DNA of 64,000 nt from Thiomonas sp. (GTDB taxonomy: Bacteria; Pseudomonadota; Gammaproteobacteria; Burkholderiales; Burkholderiaceae_C). The stretch spans positions 1-64,000 of the forward strand of contig DAICZP010000113.1 in the NCBI GenBank assembly GCA_027311065.1. Reading direction: 5' to 3'. The notes under the pieces were generated by a model. It saw only the letters and a program-made list of their open reading frames with translations, ran no database searches and was not told the DNA's origin. Shown here in pieces: positions 45,399 to 54,163 of the stretch (its first letter is position 1; every line of letters starts with the position of its first letter). Position numbers and translations under genes: made by a program.

Positions 45399-45944
45399 CT
45401 ACCGTGCGGAAGTGGCCTCTCCTTCGGAGGTCGAGGCGTCACTTGAGCGTGACGCCAGATAGGCGATGCCCTCGTCGCTCAGGCGGAAGTGCCCGTCACG
45501 GTCACTGGCAAGCAATCCATAGGTCGCCTTGTAGGTATGAAGGAACGCGCGCATGCGTTGCCGATTTTTTTGAGTGATGCCATCGGCAGTCGCGTAGTCC
45601 AAAAATTGGTCAATTGACTTTTCGACGTTGCCGCCGCTTCCTGCAAACCGCAGCATCTTCAACGTCTGTTCACTCAGGGTCTTCTTCGGCGTTCGATCGA
45701 GGTGTGATGCCTCTGCATGAGCGCCCAACGCCTTAGCCGTGTCGCTCGGTTCGCCCGACCTTGGCGCGGGAGCCGAAGGCGCCAGGGGCGCTTGCACCTT
45801 ACGGGTAAGGGCTGCGTCAAGATCGTCGTCCGTCTGCATTGAGCGGAGAACGGATATGCGATGTTCGCACTCCTTGATCTTGGCCTTGAGCACTTCGATC
45901 TTGGAGAGTTCACTCGCAATGAGACTGTCGTAGGGCGTGTTCAT
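45399..45944 (-). CDS. Hypothetical protein downstream of hsdS (coiled coil + winged-helix-like)
   Basis: This 181-residue protein of unknown function has an N-terminal helical part with coiled-coil character (ELSKIEVLKAKIKECEHRISVL, residues 12-37 in part), a Pro/Ala-rich linker (50-85), and a C-terminal part (95-170) with AFLHTYKATYGLLASDRDGHFRLSDEGIAYL, which looks like a winged helix. It lies 84 bp after hsdS on the same strand and may be the last gene of the restriction operon. It could be a DNA-binding controller or an accessory subunit; this is only inferred from fold and position. Confidence 0.7.
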   Translation of the reverse strand: MNTPYDSLIASELSKIEVLKAKIKECEHRISVLRSMQTDDDLDAALTRKVQAPLAPSAPAPRSGEPSDTAKALGAHAEASHLDRTPKKTLSEQTLKMLRFAGSGGNVEKSIDQFLDYATADGITQKNRQRMRAFLHTYKATYGLLASDRDGHFRLSDEGIAYLASRSSDASTSEGEATSAR

Positions 45945-46028
45945 GGAGGCATCCTACCATAATTAGAGATGGCGTCGCAAATGTTGGGCTTGATCAAGAC
46001 AATGAATGCGATCCGTGAAGTGGGGCTG

Positions 46029-47201
46029 TCACTCGCCAGGCTTCAAGTTTGACGGACTCTCCGCCACGAAAACGCGTTCCAGAAATGCAGGCAGGAGCGC
46101 GTCGTTCGCCTCTCGGATGGCGGCGTGCCGCGCCTTAAGTGCTCCGACTTCGGCTTGCAAAGCATCAAATTTCTGCTGCGTGGCAATCGGTGGAAGGGGC
46201 GCCTCGATGGCCATCAGTTTTTCCAGACCCAGGGTTCGGTTTCGCCCGGCGCCGCCGGGGGACGCGTTTCTTATCTTCAGCAGGCCATCATCGGTCAAGA
46301 AGTAGAAGTGGAGAAATTCAGCCGTGGCGTGCGTCGCATCAGCGCGGCAGGTGATGAAGCGATGTGAGCCGAAGCGACCGGAGTCTTCAGGTTGCGCGAT
46401 CGCGATGGCGCCTTCCCACGCGAACACATTGGAGAACAGGAGGTCGCCGACTTCGATTCGGAATAGCCGCTTGGTGCCGACCTCGCTGCCGGACAACGGT
46501 GGTTTATGGAAGGTTCCCCTACCGAAGGAACGGATTCCAAGTTCGGGATAGCTGGCGTCAAGGTTGATTTGTTCTTCGCGCCGGATCAGCGGCGCGATGT
46601 CAGCCATGCGCCGCAGTGGAGCGCTGGCAATCGCATCTCGAAAGCACAGTGCCAGTAGGCGGCCCGCGTCGCGCTCTGCAGCATCCAGGTGCGCCTCAAG
46701 TTCCTGCGATCTCTGGGCGAGTTGGTCGAGGCGGGTGACGATGGCTTGTTGCTCAGCCAGCGGTGGAAGCGCGATTTTCTGGCTGAGAAACCGATCCTCC
46801 TTGATGCGCACGCGGTTCGTCGTCCCCTCGCTGGCCGCCTTGCACAGCGCCACGAAGGACGCTGACCGTACCAACCAGCCCATGAACGCCGCGTCGCACC
46901 TGGACGGGTCGGCGAACTCGAAGGAAGGGAAATCGTTGCTGACGAGCGCGCCGTCCAGTTCCGGCGGAACCAGTCCGATCGCGCCGTTGCGGGCGTCGAT
47001 TTTGGACAGGATGAGTTGATTGGCGCGAACAACTCGCCGCGCCGACACCATGTCGCTCCCCAGCACCTTGCCGCGACTGACGACGCCTTTTCCCCAGAGC
47101 CGGATGGTGACCTCATGATATTCAGCCGCAGGGTCAATTGCCGCATGTTCGTCGGAGCGCCGCAGAAGTTCGCCGAGCGCGACGATTGGCCATCCCTTCA
47201 T
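46029..47201 (-). CDS. hsdS: Type I restriction-modification specificity subunit HsdS
   Basis: HsdS sets the DNA recognition sequence of the type I complex. The 390-residue protein has two target-recognition domains. The first (about 1-145) starts WPIVALGELL and ends at PPLAEQQAIVTRLDQL, the first conserved helix. The second (about 190-345) ends at LPPIATQQKFDALQAEV, the second conserved helix; this repeat layout is typical of the family. The recognition sequence cannot be deduced. The ATG overlaps the stop of the YhcG-type gene by 4 bp. Confidence 0.93.
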   Translation of the reverse strand: MKGWPIVALGELLRRSDEHAAIDPAAEYHEVTIRLWGKGVVSRGKVLGSDMVSARRVVRANQLILSKIDARNGAIGLVPPELDGALVSNDFPSFEFADPSRCDAAFMGWLVRSASFVALCKAASEGTTNRVRIKEDRFLSQKIALPPLAEQQAIVTRLDQLAQRSQELEAHLDAAERDAGRLLALCFRDAIASAPLRRMADIAPLIRREEQINLDASYPELGIRSFGRGTFHKPPLSGSEVGTKRLFRIEVGDLLFSNVFAWEGAIAIAQPEDSGRFGSHRFITCRADATHATAEFLHFYFLTDDGLLKIRNASPGGAGRNRTLGLEKLMAIEAPLPPIATQQKFDALQAEVGALKARHAAIREANDALLPAFLERVFVAESPSNLKPGE

Positions 47202-48358
47202 TCCGCGCCCTCCGCACTGCCAGCGCGCTCGATCTGCCTTGCTTCTAACTCCGTCCTTGTCCTCGCCAGTTCCTTGGCCAGTAGCCCTTCATCCGGCAGC
47301 ACGGTCTGGTACTCGGCGGCCAGCACCTTGTTGGGCAGGCCTTCGAGGGCGTAGTGGGCTTCCGCCGCGCCTTTCTCGGCACAGAGGATCAGGCCGACCG
47401 GCGGGTTCTCTCCGGGTTTCATCCAGTGCTCGCGGGCGTAGTTCAGGTACAGGTGCATCTGGCCGGCGTCGGCGTAGCTGAACTTGCCGACCTTGAGGTC
47501 GATGACCACCAGGCAGCGCAGGCGGCGGTGGAAGAACAGCAGGTCGACGCGGAACCAGTTGTCGTCGATGCGCAGACGACGCTGGCGGCCGACGAAGGCG
47601 AAGTCGTCGCCGAGTTCGAGCAGAAAGTCGGCAAGGTGCCGGATCAGCGCGTCTTCGAGGTCGGATTCGGAGTACTCGTCCTTGAGATCGAGGAACTCCA
47701 GGACGAAGGGATCCTTGATGGCTTGCTCGGGCGTGGGGGTGTCGTCAGGTTCGGGCGACTCACCGCGTTCGAGCATGGCCGCCTTGTTGGTCGACAGCGC
47801 CGTGCGCTCGTAGAACTGACTGCCGATCTGCCGGTCAAGCTGGCGCACCGACCAGCCGCAGCGGAGGGCCTCGGTTTCATAGAAGGCGCGGGCCTGCGAG
47901 TTCTTGACCGAGAGCAGTCGCACATAGGCCGACCAGGGAAGGGAGAAGGCGAGGGCGAGCGCAGGCAGATCGGGGGTTGCGACAGGGGCTACAGATTCTC
48001 CAGACGGTGTCTGGAGAATTCGGGATGTGGGAGATTTTGCAGACAGTGCCTGCAAAATTTGCTCGGCGGGCCAAGCCAAGTGGAAGGCCCGCATCTGCCA
48101 CAGGTTCTGCCGGCTGAACCCTCGGCCGAACCGGGCAGACAGATCGATGGACAGACGTTCGATCAAGGTCTCGCCATAGGCCGCGCGTTCCTGTCCTCCC
48201 TGCTCGAATTCGACGATGCGCTGCCCGACCGCCCAGTAGGTCGCGGTCATCAGGGCGTTGACGCTGCGCGCGGCCGTGCGTCGTGCCGATTCCAGCAGCG
48301 CGACGATGTCGGCATGGATGGCGTTGTAGTCGCCTGGAGTTGGTGCCAGGTCCGTCAT
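47198..48358 (-). CDS. PDDEXK nuclease YhcG/DUF1016-family protein
   Basis: The 386-residue protein has the DUF1016 N-terminal domain (LLESARRTAARSVNALMTATYWAVGQRIVEFE, then RFGRGFSRQNLWQMRAF) and the C-terminal PDDEXK nuclease-like domain (QRRLRIDDNWFRVDLLFFHR, then CLVVIDLKVGKFSYADAGQMHLYLNY). The nuclease motif is visible as D in VDLLFF and D-x-K in VIDLKVGKF. Between hsdM and hsdS, with 4-bp overlaps on both sides, it is clearly a part of the operon. Its role is undefined; it may be an accessory nuclease or a defence module carried with the RM system. Confidence 0.88.
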   Translation of the reverse strand: MTDLAPTPGDYNAIHADIVALLESARRTAARSVNALMTATYWAVGQRIVEFEQGGQERAAYGETLIERLSIDLSARFGRGFSRQNLWQMRAFHLAWPAEQILQALSAKSPTSRILQTPSGESVAPVATPDLPALALAFSLPWSAYVRLLSVKNSQARAFYETEALRCGWSVRQLDRQIGSQFYERTALSTNKAAMLERGESPEPDDTPTPEQAIKDPFVLEFLDLKDEYSESDLEDALIRHLADFLLELGDDFAFVGRQRRLRIDDNWFRVDLLFFHRRLRCLVVIDLKVGKFSYADAGQMHLYLNYAREHWMKPGENPPVGLILCAEKGAAEAHYALEGLPNKVLAAEYQTVLPDEGLLAKELARTRTELEARQIERAGSAEGAE

Positions 48359-50190
48359 GCCTGCATCTCGGCGACCAGGGCCTCGATCTCGCCCAGCAGG
48401 CGCATCACCTCGGCTTCGTGGCTGCGCATCGAGGCGATCAGGTCCTTGGGCTCGGCGTGCTCAAGTCCGACCTTGGCGTGCGGGTTCTTGAGGTCCAGGT
48501 TGTAGATGGGCCAGTACAGCGCGTCGCCCTCGGTCTGGGCCGCCTTGGCGGCTTGTTCATGGCTCTGCTGTTCGGCCTTCAGTGTCCGCAGCCTGTCTTG
48601 CAGCGCGGCCCTGTCGCCGTTGGCCGATTGGACGGTCTGTTCGAGTTCACGGATGGGTTTGCCCAGCGCCATGGCGGCGGCGCGTTCACCTTCAGCACGC
48701 TGCCAGAGCGGAGTGGCGGCTTCGACCGCAGCGGCGCGCTTGGCGGCGAAGTCCACTTTCCATGCCGGCGGGCCTTCCTGGCGGTCGTTCCACCAGGCCA
48801 GCGCGTCCGCGAACTCGTCCCATTGCAGCGGCGCCGTCTTGCTGTATTTCTTGCGGCCCTCGGGCAGCGGCAATTCGAAATACCAGATGGTGTCGGTCGG
48901 GCCGCCGCGCTCGAAGAACAGCAGATTGGCCGGGATGTCGGTGTACGGAGCGAACACGCCCTGCGGCAGGCGGACGATGGTGTGCAGGCGAAACTCCTTG
49001 AGCATCTCCTCCTTGATGACCGCGCACACGCCGTCGCCGAACAGGGTGCCGTTGGGCACGACCACGGCGGCGCGGCCGCCACGCGCCGCCGGCTTGCCGC
49101 CGGGCACGGGGGCGCCGGCCACGCGCAGCTTGCGCATGATGTACTGGAGGAATAGCAGCGCGGTCTCGGCCGTCTGCATATTGGGCGGGAAATTGCCCCT
49201 GATGCCAACCTCCTCCTCGCCGCCGAACGGGGGATTGGTCAGGATCACGTCGACGCGCTCGCTGTGGCCGATTTCGCTGATCCGGCGGTCCAGCGTGTTG
49301 CCGTAGTCGATCCGGGGCGCTTCGAGTCCGTGCAGCAGCAGGTTCATCTGGGCGAGCATGAAGGGCAGGGGCTTGGCCTCCTGCCCGAACAGGGTCTCAC
49401 GTTGTAGCACGCGGCGCTGCTCTGGCGTGGACACCTGCGGGGCGATGTGGTCATAGGCCTCGACCAGGAAGCCGCCAGTGCCGCAGGCCGGATCGAGCAC
49501 GATTTCCCCGAGACGCGGGTCGGTCGCCTGCACCATGAACCGCACCACCGGGCGCGGGGTGTAGAACTCGCCGGCATCTCCCGCCGCGTCTCGCATCTCC
49601 CGCAGCATGGACTCGTACAGATGCGACAGGGTGTGGATCTCCTCGCTGGACGAGAAGTGGATGCCGTTGATCTTGTTCACGATGTCCCGCAGCAGATAGC
49701 CGCTGACCATGCGGTTCTGCACGCCCCTGAACACGTTGGCGATGACTTCGCGCTGACTGCCTTTGGCGCCTTCCACGGCGAGCCCGCGCAGGTAGGCGAA
49801 CAGGCCCTTGCCAGCGCTGCCGTCGGGGCGCACTGCGAACTCTTGCCCGATGAAGGCCAGCAACTCATCGCCGGTGACGCCATCCTCCCGCGCAGCCCAG
49901 TCGCGCCAGCGGTAGGGCGCTTCGATGATGGGTTGATAGCGCTTGCCGTCGAGTTCTGCCTCCTCCTCGTGGATCGCTTCGAGGTCGTCGAGGAACTTGA
50001 GGAACATGACCCATGTGAGCAGCGGCAGGCGGTCGACGTCGCCGTTGAGCCCCTTGTCCTTGCGCAGGATCTTGCGGGCGGTGCCGATCAGCGCCGAGAG
50101 GTTCTCGCGGGTGGTCAGCGGGGCACGGGGCTTGCGCGTGGCGCGGGGTTTCTTCTTAGCGGTGTCGAATGACGTGGAGGAGCGGGGCAT
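48355..50190 (-). CDS. hsdM: Type I restriction-modification methyltransferase subunit HsdM
   Basis: HsdM methylates adenine in the HsdS-defined target. The 611-residue protein has the N-terminal helical domain (LIGTARKILRKDKGLNGDVD), the SAM motif VLDPACGTGGFLVEAYDHI, and the catalytic ILTNPPFGGEE (NPPF). Preceding EFYTPRPVVRFMV is the standard motif. A C-terminal coiled-coil extension (about 470-600) follows. It starts 15 bp after the hsdR stop, second in the operon. Confidence 0.96.
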   Translation of the reverse strand: MPRSSTSFDTAKKKPRATRKPRAPLTTRENLSALIGTARKILRKDKGLNGDVDRLPLLTWVMFLKFLDDLEAIHEEEAELDGKRYQPIIEAPYRWRDWAAREDGVTGDELLAFIGQEFAVRPDGSAGKGLFAYLRGLAVEGAKGSQREVIANVFRGVQNRMVSGYLLRDIVNKINGIHFSSSEEIHTLSHLYESMLREMRDAAGDAGEFYTPRPVVRFMVQATDPRLGEIVLDPACGTGGFLVEAYDHIAPQVSTPEQRRVLQRETLFGQEAKPLPFMLAQMNLLLHGLEAPRIDYGNTLDRRISEIGHSERVDVILTNPPFGGEEEVGIRGNFPPNMQTAETALLFLQYIMRKLRVAGAPVPGGKPAARGGRAAVVVPNGTLFGDGVCAVIKEEMLKEFRLHTIVRLPQGVFAPYTDIPANLLFFERGGPTDTIWYFELPLPEGRKKYSKTAPLQWDEFADALAWWNDRQEGPPAWKVDFAAKRAAAVEAATPLWQRAEGERAAAMALGKPIRELEQTVQSANGDRAALQDRLRTLKAEQQSHEQAAKAAQTEGDALYWPIYNLDLKNPHAKVGLEHAEPKDLIASMRSHEAEVMRLLGEIEALVAEMQA

Positions 50191-50205
50191 CGGACTGGAT
50201 TACGG

Positions 50206-52623
50206 TCATTGGTACAGCGCGCTTTGCAGCCGGGACACGGCGTCCTTCATGCCGCGCACGCCACCGAAGTGCCGGGCGGCGATTTCGGTCGGGCTGCCGA
50301 AGCGATCAAAGGGTTGCACCTTCATCAGTTCGGACAGGGCGCTGAATTGCAGGATCCCGCGCTCGATGTAACGGTCGAGCAGCAAGGTGAGGATTTCTCG
50401 GGCGGCTTCGCCGTATTGGGCAAACAGATCCTCGGAGCGGCGCCGAGCGGCTTCCGCCCGCTGGCGGCGGGTGAACAGAGGCGCGTTCCACGCCAGGTGG
50501 CACAGCAAGTCGAAGGGGTCAGCGTCGGGCTGTTCGCTGCTGGACGCAAGTTCCTCGAAGCTGATGCCACGTTCGGTCAGTTCGCGCAGGACCTCGCTGC
50601 GGGTGTCGGGGTCGGCCCAGGCCGATTGCAAGGACTCACGCGTCGGGTACAGGGTGCGCACAGCGCGGCCCGAGTACTCGGTGTACTTGACCACCTGCAA
50701 CTTCTTGCCGTCGGTGTCGAGGTCGTAGACCAGATGGCCGATGACTTCGACTTCGCCGCCGTCGATGTAGAACTTGCGCGGCTCGTCCGGCAGGTCGCCG
50801 AGGACCGTCCCTCCAGTCTCATCTGCACCGCCCGGCGTAGGATCAACGTTGTACTCGCCTTCGGGTTCGGCCACGCCGGTGCCCTCATTGTCCACTGCAT
50901 CGACGACATCACCCGTGTCGTCGATGGTCACCTCTTCGATTCGTGCCGGATCGCCGTCGAATTCCGGATCAGCGAAGTGACGGGTGGCCGTCCCGGTGAA
51001 GTCGATGATGTTGAAGTATTCCTTGCCGTAGTCAACCTTCAGCCGGGTGCCCCGCCCGACGATCTGCTTGAACTCCGAGCGCGATCCGACCACGCGCGCC
51101 AGCACCACGTTCTTGACCATCTCGGCATCCACACCCGTGGTCAGCAACTGGGACGTGGTGAGGATCACGGGCGTGGGCTTGTCCACGTCCTGGAAGTTCG
51201 CGAGATGGGTCAGGCCAAGCGCGCCTTCGTCAGCGGTGACGCGGCAGACGTAGTCCGGGTACTGCATCACGAGATCGCTGTTGAGGTTGAGCAGTTCCTG
51301 GCGCATCTCGGCGGCGTGCTCCTGGTCGACGCAGAACACCAGGGTCTTGGCGAAGCGGTCGGTGCCCTTGAGCAGGTCAGTCAGGTGCCGCGCCATGGCG
51401 CGCGTGCGCGAGCGCAGGGCGACGACGCGCTCGAAGTCCTTGGTCTGGTACTCGTCGTCTGGAACCTCGCGGCCATAGCGGTCGATCTCGTCCTTGCTCG
51501 GCCGCCACCCGGCAGCGTCGACCGTTGTGATGACGCGATGCACGCGGTAGGGAGCCAGGAAGCCGTCCTCGATACCTTGGCGCAGGCTGTAGGTGTAGAC
51601 GGGGTTGCCGAAGTACTCGTAGCTGTCCCGTGACTCTTGGCGCAGCGGCGTCGCGGTCATGCCGAACTGCACTGCACTGGAAAAATAGTCCAGCACCGCG
51701 CGCCAGGCGCTCTCGTCGCGGCTGGAGCCCCGGTGACACTCGTCGATGATGATCAGGTCGAAGAAGTCCGGGCGGTACTGGCGGAACACGTCCTCGGTAG
51801 AGGTCGCGAGCGCCTGATAGATGCCGAAGTACATGTCCCGGCTCTGGCTCACGTCGCCGACGGCGATCTTGTGCCGGGCATCGCCGAAGGGCGCGAACAT
51901 CTTGGCCATCGGGTCGTCAACCAGGATGTTCCGGTCGGCCAGGAACAGGATCTTCGGTCGGCGGTACTCGCCGGTGCGGTTCCAGCGGCTGTTCCACAGC
52001 TTCCAGCAGATCTGGAACGCGACGCAGGTCTTTCCGGTGCCGGTGGCGAGGGTGGCCAGGATGCGCTTCTGGCCCAGCAGGGCAGCCTCGATCACACGGT
52101 GAATCGCGATGCTCTGGTAGTAGCGGGGGACCTTGCCGGAGACCAGGTTGAACGGCTCCAGAAGATGGTCGGTGGCGACCTGCGGAAGCTGGGTCGCGGC
52201 GGTCAGTCGGGTGAACAACTCATCCGGAGTCGCATAGCGTTCGACCTCGCGCTCGGTGCCGGTGGTGTAGTCGATCTCGATGATGCGGCGCCCGTTGGTC
52301 GCGTAGGCGAACTTGAGGCCGAGAATCTCTGCGTACTCGCGGGCCTGCTGCACCCCGGTTTCGGCCGGCAGTCCGACCTCCTTGGCCTCGACCACGGCCA
52401 GGGGGAAGTCGCGGCGAAAGTAAAGCAGATAGTCGGCGCGCTTCTGCCTGCCCCGACGAACCTTGCCGCCAGCGACGATGATGCGCCCGTTGGTGAAGCT
52501 TCTCTGCTCGCCGATGGCGTGTGGCGCGGTCGACCATCCGGCAGCGAACAGGCGTGGCGTGACGAACTCCCGGCAGGTGTCGGCCTCCGTCATCACCCCT
52601 TCGCGCATCGTCGTCCCGGTCAT
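50206..52623 (-). CDS. hsdR: Type I restriction endonuclease subunit HsdR
   Basis: HsdR is the motor and nuclease of the complex. The 805-residue protein has an N-terminal nuclease domain with PLAVVEAKEVGLPAETGVQQA (ExK), helicase motif I LATLATGTGKTCVAFQI, motif II IIIDECHRGSSRDES (DECH), motif III GMTATPL, and later motifs VVGSRSEFKQIVGRGTRL. The C-terminal domain resembles EcoEI-type HsdR. Start: the ATG at 52623 follows AAGGA 6 bp upstream; family homology begins slightly later at MTEADTCREF (52593), and an ATG at 52644 is also open. First gene of the operon. Confidence 0.95.
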   Translation of the reverse strand: MTGTTMREGVMTEADTCREFVTPRLFAAGWSTAPHAIGEQRSFTNGRIIVAGGKVRRGRQKRADYLLYFRRDFPLAVVEAKEVGLPAETGVQQAREYAEILGLKFAYATNGRRIIEIDYTTGTEREVERYATPDELFTRLTAATQLPQVATDHLLEPFNLVSGKVPRYYQSIAIHRVIEAALLGQKRILATLATGTGKTCVAFQICWKLWNSRWNRTGEYRRPKILFLADRNILVDDPMAKMFAPFGDARHKIAVGDVSQSRDMYFGIYQALATSTEDVFRQYRPDFFDLIIIDECHRGSSRDESAWRAVLDYFSSAVQFGMTATPLRQESRDSYEYFGNPVYTYSLRQGIEDGFLAPYRVHRVITTVDAAGWRPSKDEIDRYGREVPDDEYQTKDFERVVALRSRTRAMARHLTDLLKGTDRFAKTLVFCVDQEHAAEMRQELLNLNSDLVMQYPDYVCRVTADEGALGLTHLANFQDVDKPTPVILTTSQLLTTGVDAEMVKNVVLARVVGSRSEFKQIVGRGTRLKVDYGKEYFNIIDFTGTATRHFADPEFDGDPARIEEVTIDDTGDVVDAVDNEGTGVAEPEGEYNVDPTPGGADETGGTVLGDLPDEPRKFYIDGGEVEVIGHLVYDLDTDGKKLQVVKYTEYSGRAVRTLYPTRESLQSAWADPDTRSEVLRELTERGISFEELASSSEQPDADPFDLLCHLAWNAPLFTRRQRAEAARRRSEDLFAQYGEAAREILTLLLDRYIERGILQFSALSELMKVQPFDRFGSPTEIAARHFGGVRGMKDAVSRLQSALYQ

Positions 52624-52904
52624 CAGTGTCCTTGTTGAGTCCATTGCATGCCTGAGAACGGTCGCGGCGCGGTTGACTCAGATCTGAAGCTCCATGGCGA
52701 TTCTCACACAGCGCGCTCCCCGCATGTCGCGCCATCGGCCCATGCCTGGCAAGCCATTGCGGACCGTCAGCTGGACACAGCGCATTCGCTGGCGGCAGGG
52801 CTCGGCGCCGGTGTGGTCAGGCAAATCTCAACCTATAATCAACCAAAATCTAGGAATAATCTGAAAAGTCTTTTTCGATCAATGGGTTGAGTCATTCGCA
52901 ATTT

Positions 52905-52953
52905 CGGCCTGTCACGCCGGGGGTCGCGGTTTCGAGTCCCGTCCACTCCGCCA
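52905..52953 (+). repeat. Right attachment site (attR), partial tRNA-Asp duplicate
   Basis: A 49-bp copy of the tRNA-Asp 3' part, including the anticodon loop and CCA, with one mismatch in the T arm. There is no 5' half, so it is not a second tRNA. The 281 bp before it (52624-52904) show no gene. Confidence 0.9.
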
Positions 52954-52960
52954 GCATATA

Positions 52961-52992
52961 AACCCAAGTTATTGATTGACTTGGGTTTTTTC
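52961..52992 (+). terminator. Rho-independent terminator right of attR
   Basis: Stem AACCCAAGT/ACTTGGGTT with a 9-nt loop, followed by T6. It begins 8 bp after the attR CCA, where the native tRNA-Asp terminator would be expected before the island inserted. Confidence 0.8.
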
Positions 52993-53091
52993 TTGTGTGG
53001 CGCGCAAGGTCTTGCCCGCGGGTAAAACTTGCCCAGTCAAGCTCATGACTTTGTGTTCGAGCATACCGCTTGCGCGGTGTGCAGACCACCT

Positions 53092-53898
53092 TCAATGCAA
53101 CGCATACCAAGCCCCGCGTCCCGCGCCGCGTTGGTTTAGGGCGCCGTGCTCAGTCAGATTGCGGTTCTGCTCGATCACGCTTTCCAAGGAGCTGTACGGG
53201 ACGTAGGTGTAGCCAGCTTGCATCAGCAGCATGGTCGTGAGCACGCGACCGAGTCGACCGTTGCCATCCTGGCAGGGGTGGATCTCCAGGAACACCACCA
53301 CGAAGATCGAGATGATCAGCAGGGGGTGGAGCACTCTCTTGTCGCGCTCCTGGGCAACCCGGCTCACCAGTTCAGCCATGCGTCGTGGCGTGTCAAACGG
53401 CATAGCTGTCTCGAAGACGATGCGGATCTGGTTGCCGTCCTCGTCAAACGCAGCCACGCTGTTTGTGTTGGTCTTGTACTGGCCCCGGTGGCGTTCGTCC
53501 TTCTCGCTGTGGCGCACCAGGATCTGGTGGAGCTGCTTGATGTGGTTTTCGTTGCAGGGGATGTCCTGCCAGGAGCTGAAGACGAGGTCCATCAGCTCGG
53601 CGTAGCCGGCCACCTCCTGTTCGTCGCGCGTTTCGAACGACGTGTTCTCCAGGTTGGAAAGCAGCTTCTCCACCTCGCGGTCGGAGAGCTTGCTGCCTTC
53701 GATTCGAGTGGAGGATCCAATGCTTTCGATGGTGGCTACCCGCCTCAGGGCCGATAAACGGTCTGGGGTGAGGGTGCCGAGTGCCCGCCAGGCACCCTTG
53801 AATTCGTCGATCCTGGCGATCAGGGTCAGGACTTCGGGGGTGATCCGGAGGGTGGCTGTACGCAGCATCGAACCAATGCTGCACCCATTTACGCCCAT
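53092..53898 (-). pseudogene. Fic-family AMP transferase, C-terminally truncated
   Basis: Fic proteins transfer AMP (or other groups) to target proteins. Residues from about 53898 form a Fic_N/Fic domain protein with the inhibitory helix motif SIGSSTRIEGSKL (S/TxxxEG) near the start and the catalytic loop IHPCQDGNGRLGR, with Cys in place of the usual Phe of HPFxxGNGR. Family members continue for another 100-150 residues after PYSSLESVIEQN; here the frame goes to an unrelated end (GRGAWYALH), so the C-terminus is lost. The ATG at 53898 is used; another at 53868 is possible. Upstream, the frame runs on into an IS481 remnant. Confidence 0.75.
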
Positions 53899-53927
53899 TC
53901 GGGGTTGGTTTGTGAGCTCGGTCCAGC

Positions 53928-54108
53928 TGTGAAGCGTCAAGACGTCGTTTCCTGACGAGGGAAGTCGAGACATGGGTGGCAGGCCGCCGATGCCGCTATG
54001 TGGGCGGTGCCAGTTGTGGTGGTGCTGCCAGCTGGCCAGGGCCTGGGTTCGCTCGGCCGAGTTCCGGTCGGTCCACCCGTAGGCCCACTCGCGCAGCGCC
54101 GACGCTGA
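53928..54108 (-). mobile_element. IS481-type transposase C-terminal remnant
   Basis: About 60 residues match the end of IS481-family transposases: REWAYGWTDRNSAERTQAL, then HHHNWHRPHSGIGGLPPMSRL. The catalytic core is missing. The remnant has no stop before the Fic gene and is in frame with it. Confidence 0.7.
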
Positions 54109-54127
54109 GCCCCTGTTCGCGTATGAT

Positions 54128-54149
54128 TCTTTTATCAATAATCGTAAAA
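54128..54149. promoter_or_regulatory. AT-rich inverted repeat before the small-protein/nucleotidyltransferase pair
   Basis: Perfect 6-bp arms CTTTTA and TAAAAG, 10 bp apart, 15 bp before the first ATG of the pair. This could be an operator of the kind that controls toxin-antitoxin operons; function inferred. Confidence 0.35.
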
Positions 54150-54163
54150 GTGTGTTGTTCGTC

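Larger units (their letters stand above)
44839..52953. mobile_element. tRNA-Asp-integrated genomic island carrying a type I restriction-modification operon
   Basis: Direct 49-bp repeats of the tRNA-Asp 3' part bound about 8.1 kb. The cargo is a possible 40-residue protein, a candidate small RNA, an unknown 181-residue protein and hsdS, a YhcG-type nuclease, hsdM and hsdR. No integrase, excisionase or mobility gene is visible inside, so the island is either a decayed integrative element or was moved by an integrase from elsewhere. The repeat structure is seen directly; integration by site-specific recombination is inferred. Confidence 0.8.

Noticed and set aside
52905..52953. Second tRNA-Asp gene
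   Set aside because: Only the 3' 49 nt are present; the acceptor 5' strand and D arm are missing, so it is an attachment-site remnant.
54137..54160. Possible left end of the ISL3 element (TCGTAAAAG shared with the right end)
   Set aside because: Only about nine central bases match and the outer GGG of the terminal repeat is absent; likely chance within an AT-rich operator.
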